A stretch of 64,000 bases of DNA from positions 606,593,980 to 606,657,979 of the forward strand of contig CM062815.1 in NCBI GenBank assembly GCA_031772625.1, in the 5' to 3' direction. Positions 34,296-45,220 of the stretch are shown here, piece after piece (positions within the stretch are counted from its first letter, which is position 1; each line of letters starts with the position of its first letter). Source of the stretch: Pinus tabuliformis (lineage: Eukaryota > Streptophyta > Pinopsida > Pinales > Pinaceae). Below the pieces are notes generated by a model that had not been told where the DNA came from, ran no database searches, and saw only the letters and a program-made list of their open reading frames with translations. The position numbers were made by a program, and so were the translations under genes.

Positions 34296-35599
34296 CTACG
34301 TCGCTAATCTCATCTCCCTCCCGGTGCACATCCCAGTGCGCAATGTATGCTTTCCTAGTTTCAGGATTACGAGCGGTTCACCCGACCCTGCGCACCTAGA
34401 GATCAGCTCTTGTAGTCCTTTAACTACATTATTATCGTGCAACAGCTTCATGCATGTCTCTGAAAAGGTAGTAAGCATAGAAGGATCCATTCCTGGCTCT
34501 GCTTGATCCTTACTACCTGAAGTAGAGGTCTCCGCGAAGCTCTTCTTAGCTTCCATAAATGTCTCCTTTGCGCATTCCAAGTCAAACTTAGGTTCCTTTG
34601 TAGGAGCCTTGTGAACCCATGTATCTTCCTCGTGCTGCTTTCCCTTATCCTCCCCTCTGGTCGCACCGCTCCTGAGCACCACATTCACATTTCGGTCTTC
34701 TGCACAGAGTTCAGACCTCATCATTTGAATATTCTGTGTCAGAGTAGGCTAAAGTACCCCTTTCTCTCGCATCTGCGCGATCAATGTAGGACAATCTAAT
34801 GCTCCATGATCGAATTGAGCACAATATGAACAAGATATTCTCATTGGTTTGGTGCAATCGCGAGCATAGTGTCATAGTCCTCCGCAATTGTAACAGATTA
34901 ATCGTCCTCGACCTCCTTCCTCCTTGTCCTCGACCTCACCCTTGAAATCCACCACGTGCCATTCCCACTGTTGGGTTGAGGGCTTGTGTTTCTGTCTACA
35001 TTCGATAAGCTAGGGTCTGATCCATAATTAACTCATAGCTTTGACATGTACGCTCATCATCGCCCACTGATCTACAAAAATTACAAAACAGTGGTTGTGG
35101 AGTCTGTGTATACTTCTACAACAAGTTACAGTTGTTTGTCCTGTCCTTTCCTCCCACCTATCAGATTGCGCACCAGAGTGCGGGTGCCACACTTGGCCCT
35201 GCTTGTGCCTCTGGTCTCAATGGCATTGGTCCCCCTCCTGCCAAGTAGTTCGCGAATACTAGACAGTGATCCTTGTCATGGCCCTGGCCTTTACATTTTA
35301 TGCACCACACTTCTTCGCACGCCTCTGGTCGGGGTGCCCTATCCTGCTTCAAACTCTGCATTTCCAAGCATAGCTTATGTAGTTGAGCATGGATCTATTG
35401 GACTCCCAATCCTAGATCCTGTATCGGCGTTTCATGCAACCTGATCACCATTTCTAATGCTTTGGCCTAGGTTGAAAGCTTCTGTTGTGACAACACCATC
35501 CTCAGGTGTGGTGTTAAAGATGCCACAAACCACGCATGGTGTTGCACATCCATTAGCGTCATATTAGCCTCACGGATCATACTCTTTAGTCTCTGATCC
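34296..35599 (-). pseudogene. gag: HOST: gag C-terminal part with zinc knuckles
   Basis: From the TE-C insertion point leftward, the frame reads DQRLKSMIREANMTLMD, HAWFVASLTPHLRMVLSQQK, then three zinc-knuckle-type motifs. These are WCIKCKGQGHDKDHC (about 35300), CYNCGGL-stop-HYARDC (about 34900) and CSYCAQFDHGALDC (about 34830). Frame 34724-34296 continues with FDLECAKETFMEAKKSF and DPSMLTTFSETCMKLL up to the protease. Stops and small shifts interrupt it. Three knuckles in a row mark an RNA-binding nucleocapsid part. The upstream half of this gag lies on the other side of TE-C at 51114-52149. Confidence 0.75.
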
Positions 35600-36654
35600 T
35601 GTCACACAGAATAATTCGATCTTGCAGACAAGATAGACGTTCCTAGAATCTAAAGAAGACCTAATGACAAGCAAACCAACCAAACACTATCTTTCTCTAA
35701 ATATGCTTTTATAAACAATGGCAAACAAGTGTTTTTAGGGCCTACCTTAGGTCCAACGCAAGCTTGTGGATGCCCTCGCTCCTTCGATCCAAATGAGCTC
35801 CTTTGTCACGAATCTGCAAACACAAACAAGGCAAACAAATTAAATAGCACTTGAAAAGCCAAAATCATAAAACATATTTAACATGAAAGTCAAGGAGTCC
35901 ATGAAACAAATAACATAAGATACTTGTTGAGAAAAATGAGTTTAATTGTATTAATTCAAAAGAAGAAGAACTTTATAACCTTTGCCTTGACGTTGTACAA
36001 GCTCCTCCCAGGGTCCAGCAAGAAGTCTCCTCTACTTTGACAAGTTTCACTCACTCCCTAATGAAGCCAAAAAGGTATGTGATCTCTCCTCTTAAGCTCA
36101 ACTAGGAAGTCTTGATTTCACCAACATTTACCCTCAAAAATGTTCAGCTTCTAACCTCCCCAACAACCAGCCCAATGCCTATATTTATGGTGCAATGGAG
36201 GGAGGTTACTAGGTCCTCCTTCAAAGGGATAAAGCCCTCCTTCAAAGGGATAGCTCCTCTCATCAAGGGATTATCTCCTTCTCTTTTGGGATGCATGAAC
36301 CACCTCAGAGCGAACAATCCACGTCAAAATTCCTTCTAGAATCCTCTAGAATTAACCCAAAGTGAGTTTTTTAAGATAAAACTTGCGCCTTTTGACTTTC
36401 ACAGGGGTCCACACCTACACTGTTAGGGACAGAGCAGGGAGGTCCGCAGTTTTTGTACACAGAAGGTGCGGGACCGCAGGTGACAATGAGAGAAATTGTG
36501 GAACCAGAGTTACATTGACTTTTAATGTCTTTCTCCCATTTCCAAAGCTTGAATTGAAGAGCTGAGGTCTGAGACTTGCTTAGGAGGACAGTACAAGTGA
36601 TGATGGACCCATACTGACTGCAAATAATCATGGTGATGATATTTTTGTGTAACA
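35600..36654 (-). repeat. TE-C 3' LTR
   Basis: Begins TGTCACACAGAATAATTCG and ends TTTTTGTGTAACA on the + strand. Same length as the partner at 50054-51108 and closely alike. TATA position changed to CATAAATA (about 36186). The U3 repeats (CTCCTTCAAAGGGATA) are at 36205-36285. Confidence 0.9.
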
Positions 36655-38400
36655 GATTGCCCCCTAAAGTGCGAAGTCTGTAGTAGATGAGGATTTCATT
36701 GATAATTTAGGAAGAGTGAAGTACTTTATCATTTTGAGGATCATCTTGTGGAGAGCCCGGTTGGAACCTGTAAAAATATTCAATGCAAGATATATATATG
36801 AGATCATATCATCACTGAGGTAGGCATTCCCATACTCATATCAAAACTGACTAGAAAAACTAACTACTGCTCTGATATAGGAATGATCTTGTAAAAAATC
36901 ACAAGTATAGACTCAGGTGGACACAATATGGACGCAGCCATCTGTTTATGAATAGTCCATTATATAATGAATACAAAATTCCTTGCAGCCTGGATTGTGG
37001 AAACCAGATCCAGGGTCTTCATTTCTACTTCCCGAAACAGTACGATTCTATCCATGATAATGAATGTGTTGATGTCGAACATGGTAGAAACCACTTGATT
37101 ACCAGTCAATGATGTAAACTGTTAACAAGTGTGAGAGAAACCACCAGTGATGTCAATGGCTCTCAAAGTACCCAGTACAATCCATGAGATGTGAATAAAT
37201 GTGTTGATGTCGAACATGTCACAGAATCCTTTGATCGAAAGTCAATGATGTAAACTGTCGTCAAAGGCGAGAAACCTGCCATTGAGGCATGCAGAACTCA
37301 AGGTACTGATGATTTCTAGATCATCTTTCTAGATAATGAGCTCAAGTCGATAGAAAGCGATCTGTTGTAGGCAAGCCCACAACACGAAATCATAGATCAA
37401 GTTGAAGAAATTTAGTTGCAAGGAATGACTCAGGGATGGTCAAGATGTATGACAGATATTTTGCAGATGAATGGCTTATTGGCAGTGACCTCTTGAACAC
37501 ATAACGACACGACAGATGGTTTGGTGACAATTGACCCAAAGTTAATACCCAGAAACCGGCTGAAGACTTTCAATGTGGTTTGATCAACTGTTAGGCAAAG
37601 GATTTCCCAACCCAGGTGAATAAAAGTGTCGTGTTCAAGAGTGGTTACAAAGTATGACAAACAGATTCATTTTTCCCTCTTTTCCCCCACCATTTCTGGC
37701 AAGTACCTCTTTATTTTTTACAAACTTGAGGAGGATAACATTTGCTTGATTATAAGCTCATCCTTTGAATGAGTCCAACTTAGTTGAAATTCGAACCCTA
37801 AGAAGGAGTGGTTCGTTCCTGTTTGTAATTGAACAGGTCCTTTACTGTGAAATTTTAACGAGTCCAGTATAGGAGAAACTCGGCGTTTTTCAATTTTAGA
37901 GAGTCTGAAAAAACTTAAGACTCCAGGGTTGACCTTTTTCGTAAATTTGTGTCTCCCAAGCCCGAAAAAGTATAAAATAATACTTGAGAGAACCACTTGA
38001 TCTTTTATGACCAAGGAGTACTTTTCGTCATTAGTGCCTTTGACCCGAAAAAGTAAAAAAGTGATCAACGACACGTCGTTTTATAACCAAAATCGAATTT
38101 GAAACGACAAAAATCTGGCGATCTTTTCATGTTTTTATGGTCAGAAAAGAGCTGTAAGTGGACCATCTTTTAATTTCGTTTTAACGAGTTTAAAAGAAGA
38201 ACTTGGCAATCTTTTCCTGTTTCAGGAGTCAGAAAAGAGCTTAAAGGTGACTCTAAATGTTTTTCGTCGAAAATGATAGATTTCGCCTGAATAATCCTTT
38301 ATTCTGCACAAAAACACAAACATTTCTCATACCTGTTTGAAATGGATAAAAATGTCGCAAAAATACCTTTCCAAAGTGAAACATAAACAAATTTGCAATT
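36655..38400 (-). other. TE-C 3' UTR with tandem repeats
   Basis: Starts with the polypurine tract (GGGGGCAATC on the - strand, 36655-36668) and is collinear with TE-A 9600-11327. The tandem-repeat part is at about 37700-38290 (TTTAACGAGT, AACTCGGCG, GAGTCTGAAAA). No gene seen; short frames here are shared with TE-A by homology and carry no recognisable protein. Confidence 0.7.
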
Positions 38401-38417
38401 TATTTACTCAAAAAACT

Positions 38418-38673
38418 TATAAAAAGGGCCTTTGTCAATTCATTTTTACCGTTTGAGTTTGGGTGAGAAAATAGTGCTTTTGCTCAGAAAACTTCCCGTG
38501 AAGATTGCGGAAAATCCAACCGTCGGAATCGAACATCCTCTTCTCCAGGTAATCCACATCATCCTACTCTTCATTTTTAACCGTTTCATTTTTTGTTTTA
38601 GTCATTTATTTTCATTTTTGGGAGGGTTTTTAGGCATCAAACCCGCGCGTGGGGTCCCGCAGGTTTACCACTG
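38418..38673 (+). promoter_or_regulatory. TE-C copy of the PMD promoter, leader exon and donor site
   Basis: TATAAAAAGGG at 38418-38428, a leader of about 100 bases and the donor CTTCTCCAG|GTAATCC (38548/38549). The donor is closer to consensus than in TE-A. The intron is interrupted at 38673 by TE-D and resumes at 49268. Confidence 0.5.
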
Positions 38674-40899
38674 TATTGAAGCCCCGAAAATCGGGTCGAC
38701 AACAAGGGGGATACCCGCCCAGTCTGGACCTTGGTTGGCAGCTCCTTATCCGTTTGGTATAGTGGGTCTGACTGGGGATAATGGGACTAGTTTCCCAATC
38801 TAAGGGTGTGTGTGTGTGCAGAGTTAGACGATGCTGATCTAAGAGTTCTAATCTAAGCTACTTTAATCTAATTCTATGCTATTGTAATCTAATGAAAACA
38901 GCACATCTAATCTATGCTAACCCAGGATGTATTTCTTCTATTATGCGATCTAAAGAGATTTCAAATAATAACTGGTAATAAAGATCATTCAGCGATCATA
39001 AGAATGGAAATCAATGAAGATGAACCACTTTGCATAAAAAGTTAAGCAAAACAGTTGTGAACAACATATCACATAATAAGTTATTCATATATCAAACATA
39101 AATAAATAGCTCCACCGTACAAAAGTTCCAAATGGTAACTCAGACATTCATGCAATAACATATAAACAACTAAAAACTGTATATCACTTTAAGAATATAA
39201 GCAAAAATGGCCAAGAGATAAAAGTAGCATTTATGACTGGTCCTACTCATAAGCTTCAAGCAACAATGATTTATCTCTACTTGTTCTAATATCTACCAAG
39301 AGTACAGAAGTGCAACATCAGTAGCAGATATCAAATGCAAACATTAATAAACCTTGATCCATTCATTCATCAAAACCTCCTTTGAGGGTGCAAAAGTGCA
39401 TGTTCTGAGGAGAAGTTTTTGACAAATTTCTGGACCCTTCTCTAAATGCATGAGAAGGGTTTAAATACTGCTAACTAAATAACTTAATTACATAAATTTA
39501 GGATATGGTTTAAATGACCGCCCTTTACCTAAACAAACTTATTTCTAAAAATTGAATCTAATTCCTAACTATTTCTGCATTTGCTCCTTAATGTTACAAG
39601 CATGCAACATTTTCCTGGGAAGAGTCGGCTGGTTGTTTTCTGCTTTTGCTTGAGCTACACAAATAGAAATGGCAAGCGTTGGCACCACTTTTTCATAAAC
39701 TAGAAGATATTTTTGGGAATCATCCTCTGGCTGGGTGAATTTACTGCATATATATTTGGTAACAACCCAAATTCCTCTCAAATTGCTTCTGCTTTTGCTA
39801 TCTTGGTTTCCAGACTTGTGGATGACTAAGCAAGTTAGGGACTTTGCTTTCTGAACAATTTTCTTAGTGATGCGCGATTCTCCGTTCTTTGATCCGGGCC
39901 TTTCTGGTGCATTTTCTGCCTTTAGCGATTTTTCCTTTACCGGGCATAAGCTTTAGAATTTTGTAAACATGCTGCTTTTGTGAGCTTTTGACCTTGAGTG
40001 TCAAATTTCCTATTGATATCAGCATCTGTTCAGTAATACTCTGAAATCTGCGTTTCTGTTGCATGCGGTATCCGTTTATGAGGACATCTCTTCTCTGTTC
40101 TCTGAGCATTGACTCTTTCCCTTTTTCCTTAGATGTTTCCTGCACATTGCTTCATGTTGTTTCCTGTTTTTCATTCCTGCAGTTCACGCAAAGGAAAAGA
40201 GTAATGATAATAAATTTTGACACGAAAGCTCTAAGCTCTACGAATGTATAAAATCATGACACCCATAGTGAACTGACTCTTCGAAAAACACAAAACTGTC
40301 CTTCATGAATACTTTGGCATACATTCATTAATTTCTTTTAAGGTGCGCGCCCGATTTTTTGGTTTAGGGATAGCTTTTCTTGAATCCTGAGCCGAGGAAA
40401 ATTTTCGATGGGTGATTTCTGTGACTCGCATCGCAGCATCACGGATCGCATTATCAAGATGTGTCATTGCAGAGTTTCCTGATTAGTTTATCACAGAATC
40501 GCAGATCGCGCTTATCGCAAGATCGCAGATCGCAGATCGCGCTTATTGCAAGATCGCAGATCGCAGATCATTGAAGCTTGTTAAGTTATTGTGTGTTGTT
40601 TATGCGATGTTGTGATATGCGATGTTGCGATATGCGATGTCGCATATCGGCCATCAGAGATTTGTTTTATTTATGGGCGCTTCTTAATGTATGCGATGCG
40701 ATGAATTTCGCGTCGCTTCTTCGTAGTTTTTTATTGTGCTCATAAAGAAATGTTTTACTCTTCTCCGTGCGATATATTTTAAGGAGTATAATACAAAAAA
40801 AATTTATAAATTTTTTTGAATTTTTTACTAAGGGTCCCCACTTCTTTAGTGTTATTGCTAATACTTAAAGAAGGAGGGGGGTTGTTGGTGGCCACAACA
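38674..40899 (-). repeat. TE-D 3' LTR
   Basis: On its own strand TGTTGTGGCCACC...GGCTTCAATA. A block of short GATCGC/ATGCGAT repeats lies at about 40420-40660. Directly upstream (40900-40925) I see no polypurine tract, which is abnormal. Confidence 0.9.
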
Positions 40900-41700
40900 A
40901 TGGCGATTCACTTAGAAGAACCAATTATCTCTGCTTTTCTATTGAATATTTTAAACTTCCAAAACGGAAAAATTTTCATAAATCTAAACTTTGTTATGGA
41001 TAGATAGAGTACATTATGCCTTATTCTATCAATGATATTTTGTTTCAACCTCTTTCTATTCTAATTGTTTGCTTCCTCAGGCTTGTCCTTGTATTTATAT
41101 CAGCCATTACTTGGTCTTGTAAAGATAAAATAAAGTCTTCTCTGTGTGCTAGCTTTAAAATATGCTCATTTGCCGTAGGTAGAGCCTCTGCTGCCAGCAG
41201 GCGTCCATAGCCTCGACAGGGTTACCTGTTACCCAGCAATGATCCTTTATCCTGTTTAAGGTTATCTACAACCTTCAAAGAAAAATCCATATTGACACTT
41301 TTTCCTTTTTTATTCTTAAAGAACAATGTCTTGGTTTGGTAGCCAAATTATGACACAGTCATTCACTTGATTTACACTTTTGCTGAACAAGCTAGCTCGT
41401 GATGAGACCCCTTGTCTTTTGATTTCAACAATCTTGAGTCATTGCCCTGTTTTGATGGAAAATGTTTGGCAAAGTCGGCAAAGTTATAATATCTATGATC
41501 ATGATAAGCCGGCTCGTGATGAGACCTCTTATTCTTTGAGATATAGTGTTTCTTGGATTGTCCGTCTGAATGCTGTGATTTTCTTTAACAGGGAGGAAAT
41601 CATTATTTTCCTTAAGAAAGCTCTGGACAACAATAATAGAGTTTGAAAACAACAGTTTCACGGAGAACCTTTATTTTGTTATTGATACCTTTCATTGTGC
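40900..41700 (-). other. TE-D 3' non-coding region
   Basis: Lies where integrase core, C-terminus and polypurine tract would be expected. A phrase GCTCGTGATGAGACC occurs twice, at 41395 and 41513. No similarity to integrase in any frame; nothing else recognised. Confidence 0.5.
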
Positions 41701-42396
41701 TGATATAAAACAATTCCTTCGCTAAAGGTTGCTTTCATCAAATTTTTTGAAGTTGAAACTAGTATCATATCTAGGCCAAATTTTCCTAACTGTATCTGTC
41801 AATAATAAAGGTCAGATTTTCAAAAAATTTCTATTTATACAAGCGAAAAGCTCAAAATCTAATTCGATAATATTTTCAGAATTAGCCATCTTGAGAGGAA
41901 CTGCTTCTACCCATTTAGTAAAATAATCTGTTGCCGTGAGGATGTATCGATGCTACTTAGAAGAGTGAGGAACGATCTCACCTATTATGTCTAAGGCCCA
42001 CTGACTGAATGGTTGCTCGATGTTTACCGGTTGTAGTGGCAGGGACGGCTTCTTTTGTCTTCCAGCAGTAGTTTAGCAGACTTGACATTTCCTCACGTAA
42101 CTGTGTGAATCTTTGAACAGCGTAGGCCAGTAATATCCTGCGCGTAAAATTTTATGTGCAGTAACATCTCTAGCATAGTGTCCGCCTGCTGGTCCATCGT
42201 GGAGTTCCTGAAAAACCTTTTCAGCTTCAGTTTTTTCAAGATATCTAAGAAGAACAGAATCATAATTCTTTCTAAAAAGAATATCATTTATGAGTTGATA
42301 TTGTTTAACTTTCAATCTTAGAGCTCTTTTCTTAGTGTGATCCGGGTGTGATGGAGCATACCCGTTCTTAAGATAATAAATGATATCAGCATACAA
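41700..42396 (-). pseudogene. pol: TE-D integrase, truncated
   Basis: The zinc-binding region is clear in 42396-42073: LHDGPAGGHYARDVTAHKIL, RAGYYWPTLFKDSHSYVRKC and QVC. After an in-frame TAA the same frame goes on with PLQPVNIEQPFSQWALDIIG, where the first catalytic Asp is present. After a TAG it reads HRYILTATDYFTKWVEAVPL and KMANSENII. Similarity then stops near 41870: the second Asp, the Glu and the C-terminal domain are missing. Stops here sit at codons compatible with CAA/CAG. Confidence 0.82.
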
Positions 42397-43740
42397 TTAT
42401 TCTGCATCGTTTAGGCTTACCTCATACATTTGTATCTCTTCGGATGAAATTTCAGAGATTTGCGATGCTCCAGCCAACATTTTGCAGAAGCCTTGACCTC
42501 TTACAATGTTTTCTGGTTTGATTTCAAGGTCGTATTCCTGTAAAGCAGTGATCCAATTTGCTCTTTTCTCGCCCATATCCTTCTGTATTAGAAGATTTCT
42601 TACCACTGGAAACAGTACTATGATCTTAGTATGGGTTTTAAGTAAGAAAGGTCTGAAATATTTGACCGCTTTGAAAACAACATAGGCCTATTTTTCCACG
42701 TCTGAATAATTGAGTTCAGCACCTTGTAAATTTGAGCTAAAAAACGCAATTGGAGCTTCTGTTTTTTCTTGATTTGCTTGAGTTAGAATTGCAGCATATG
42801 ATTTCTCTGAGGCAAATGTGTATAAAACAAAAGATTCTGAAAAATTCAGGGTTGCTAAAGATGGAGCATTAATAATAGCTTGTTTGATCAGGTTGAATGC
42901 TTCATGTTCATCTTGACTCCATTTGAAATTTGAATTCTTTTTAATCATGGTTTGCAAAGGAGACACAATTCGTGAAAAATCTGGGACAAATATCTTTACA
43001 AAATTGATTTGACCAAGGAAATATTGCATGGCTTTTTTATTATGAGGTAGAGATATTTCAGAGATTTCTTTGATTTTGTCAGGATCAATGTGAATACCGG
43101 ATTTTGACACTATGAATCCTAGAAGTTTTCCTTCACTTAATGAGAAAAAAGATTTCTTTGGGTTAAGTGAAATCCCATACCTTAAACATCGTTGAAAAAT
43201 TTGTTTTAAATCTTTGAGATGGTCGCTTCGCTTCTTGGAGTACACTGTTATATCATCCAAAAAAATTACTACAGATTTATTGACTAAACCCTTAAATGCG
43301 ATGTCCATGGCTCTTTGAAATGTAGCGCCGTCATTAATCAAACCAAATGCCATCTTCCGATATGCATATGTGCCCCATTTAGTTCTGAATGTGGTTTTCA
43401 ACTGATCATTGGGATGCACCAACACTTGATTATATCCTGAAAATCCGTCCAAGAAAGACATCAGTTCTGAGCCTGCTACTGCCTGTAATATCTGTTCCAT
43501 AGGTGGAAGAGGAAAATTTTCTTTTTGACAGGCTTTGTTAAGATTCCGAAAATCGATACAGATTCTAATATCTCCGTTTTTCTTTCCAATGGGTACCATA
43601 TTGGAGACCCATTTGGAATGTATGACAGGGAAAATTATTTTGGCTCTTAATAACTTATTTAGCTCAGTTTTTATCTGATTTTCTAAATTGGAGTTGATCT
43701 TTCTCAGTTTCTGTTGGACAGGTTTTTCGTTGTCAATCAT
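42397..43740 (-). pseudogene. pol: TE-D reverse transcriptase and gypsy RNase H
   Basis: The 350-residue frame 43740-42688 holds the full RT: VPIGKKNGDIRICIDFRNLN, SFLDGFSGYNQV with D98, GTYAYRKMAFGLINDGATFQ and the FLDD box at residues 160-163, then LLGFIVSKSGIHIDPDKI. The RNase H follows with FVLYTFASEKSYAAILTQ, where the first catalytic Asp (usual TDAS) is Phe. A TAG at 42688 interrupts, and the same frame resumes in 42606-42397 (DMGEKRANWITALQEYDLEI). RT motifs look intact; the RNase H is degenerate, as expected with a second RNase H in the same element. Confidence 0.9.
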
Positions 43741-43783
43741 AGGAATAGTATGCTGAATGATAGAAGTGTCGTACGTCTTTAGC

Positions 43784-45211
43784 TCATAGATGAATATATG
43801 CTAGTTTTTCTTCAGGGACTAGGCCGATGCCTAGATTAACGTTTTGTGGTTTATCATCGGTTCCTAGGTTTACTAATTCGTAGTTCAGAGTTGAACTGTA
43901 GAGCTTTGAATTGGTAGACCTTTTAAACCGATTTTTCAAATCGTATAAGTCTTCTAACTTAACCACCGATTTAGGTATAGCATTATCAGTGCTATTTTGT
44001 TGTATTTGTCGATCGTGATGGTGTTCGTCAATTATCTGATTTGAGTAGGATCCTTCAGAAGTGAGGAAATTTACAATATCAAGATCGTCATTGAATACTC
44101 TCCAATTTGTAATGTTGTCAGGGATGGACGGTCTAAAGATTAATTCTATTGAGAATCTATCTGGACTAAAATCTTCAGAGGGAATAAGCCTAGAGGCTAC
44201 GTTAGCCAAAAGGTCTGTGCTTGCGTTTTGGAGTCTCGGGATTGAATAGATATTAAATGCTATGGAATGCTCAGTCAGATCTTGTACTAAAGATTGATAG
44301 TGTTTTAAATGACCTGATAGGCAATGTATAGTGTTACGTACCTGTATGACGATAATCTCAGAGTCTCCGAAGACTTGAAGATACTTGACGTTTAACCCGA
44401 TTGCTTTGTATAGGCCTTGCACCAAGGCCTCATATTCTGCTATATTGTTTGTGCAATTGACTTCGAGTCTGCACGTAAGCATAGTCTTGTTTCCTTTTGG
44501 ACTAATCAGAATGCATCGTGCTCCTGCTCCTTCGTTAGATTTAGAGCCATCAAAATATAATTTCCAAAACAAATATGTATTTACAGGTTCATCGAGAAAA
44601 GAATCTACCGAGTAATTGCCTATGATACTGCTGTTATACGATACCGCTTCATTTTCTCCCTCTAATTCCGTTACTATGTACTTCTGGTGTAACTCTCGTT
44701 CAACATTTATTTGATTCCGTTTACCGTTGTAGGGTAACCACATGTGCGACCAGTCGGTTGCAAAGTATCCATGGAGTTTCTCGGACCAATCCCTGCTAAG
44801 AATTAAGCCATAGAATTCTGGGATATCAGCCACTAGAATGTCAATAACCTGACATACCTTCGGGTTAGATGACAATCTTATGGTTACTTGACTAATTTCA
44901 CCAATCACTTCGACTTGAGATCGATCAAGCTGAACTATGCGTACTGCAGATTTTTCTGGTTGAACATTTAACTTAGCACATATTGATTTGGGTAAAATAT
45001 TCGATGAAGCACCGGAATCTACCAAACAATTGTGCACATTTTTATTGAAAATTTCATAAGTGAGAAGAAACGGGGGAGTGTGAGATCTTGATCTTCCTCC
45101 AATCAAGGCGATATCATTTGGATCAATCTTATTGATCGCGTTAGTTGGAGGTTTTCCCATGTTGTGGGAAGCTTGAGAGAGTACAGCGGTAGGCAACGAT
45201 ACAATAGGCAC
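43784..45211 (-). CDS. pol: TE-D protease fused to archaeal-type RNase H
   Basis: One open 475-residue frame. Residues about 45-165 are the aspartic protease, with CLVDSGASSNILP (active site D65-S-G) and FYGLILSRDWSEKLHGYF. Residues about 216-341 are a ribonuclease H with all four acidic residues: D221 (LYFDGSKS), E259 (NNIAEYEAL), D283 (VFGDSEIIV) and D333 (NASTDLLAN). A linker of about 130 residues leads to RT, which lies in another frame after a shift near 43780. Upstream the frame is continuous with gag through a TAA at 45221 (probably a former CAA). The order protease, archaeal-type RNase H, RT differs from TE-A, where this domain follows integrase. Confidence 0.9.
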   Translation of the reverse strand: MPIVSLPTAVLSQASHNMGKPPTNAINKIDPNDIALIGGRSRSHTPPFLLTYEIFNKNVHNCLVDSGASSNILPKSICAKLNVQPEKSAVRIVQLDRSQVEVIGEISQVTIRLSSNPKVCQVIDILVADIPEFYGLILSRDWSEKLHGYFATDWSHMWLPYNGKRNQINVERELHQKYIVTELEGENEAVSYNSSIIGNYSVDSFLDEPVNTYLFWKLYFDGSKSNEGAGARCILISPKGNKTMLTCRLEVNCTNNIAEYEALVQGLYKAIGLNVKYLQVFGDSEIIVIQVRNTIHCLSGHLKHYQSLVQDLTEHSIAFNIYSIPRLQNASTDLLANVASRLIPSEDFSPDRFSIELIFRPSIPDNITNWRVFNDDLDIVNFLTSEGSYSNQIIDEHHHDRQIQQNSTDNAIPKSVVKLEDLYDLKNRFKRSTNSKLYSSTLNYELVNLGTDDKPQNVNLGIGLVPEEKLAYIHL

Positions 45212-45220
45212 GGCATGTAA

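Noticed and set aside
31793-35444. Several + strand frames of 60-176 residues
   Set aside because: They lie opposite the HOST gag, protease and extra ORF, which show real motifs on the - strand.
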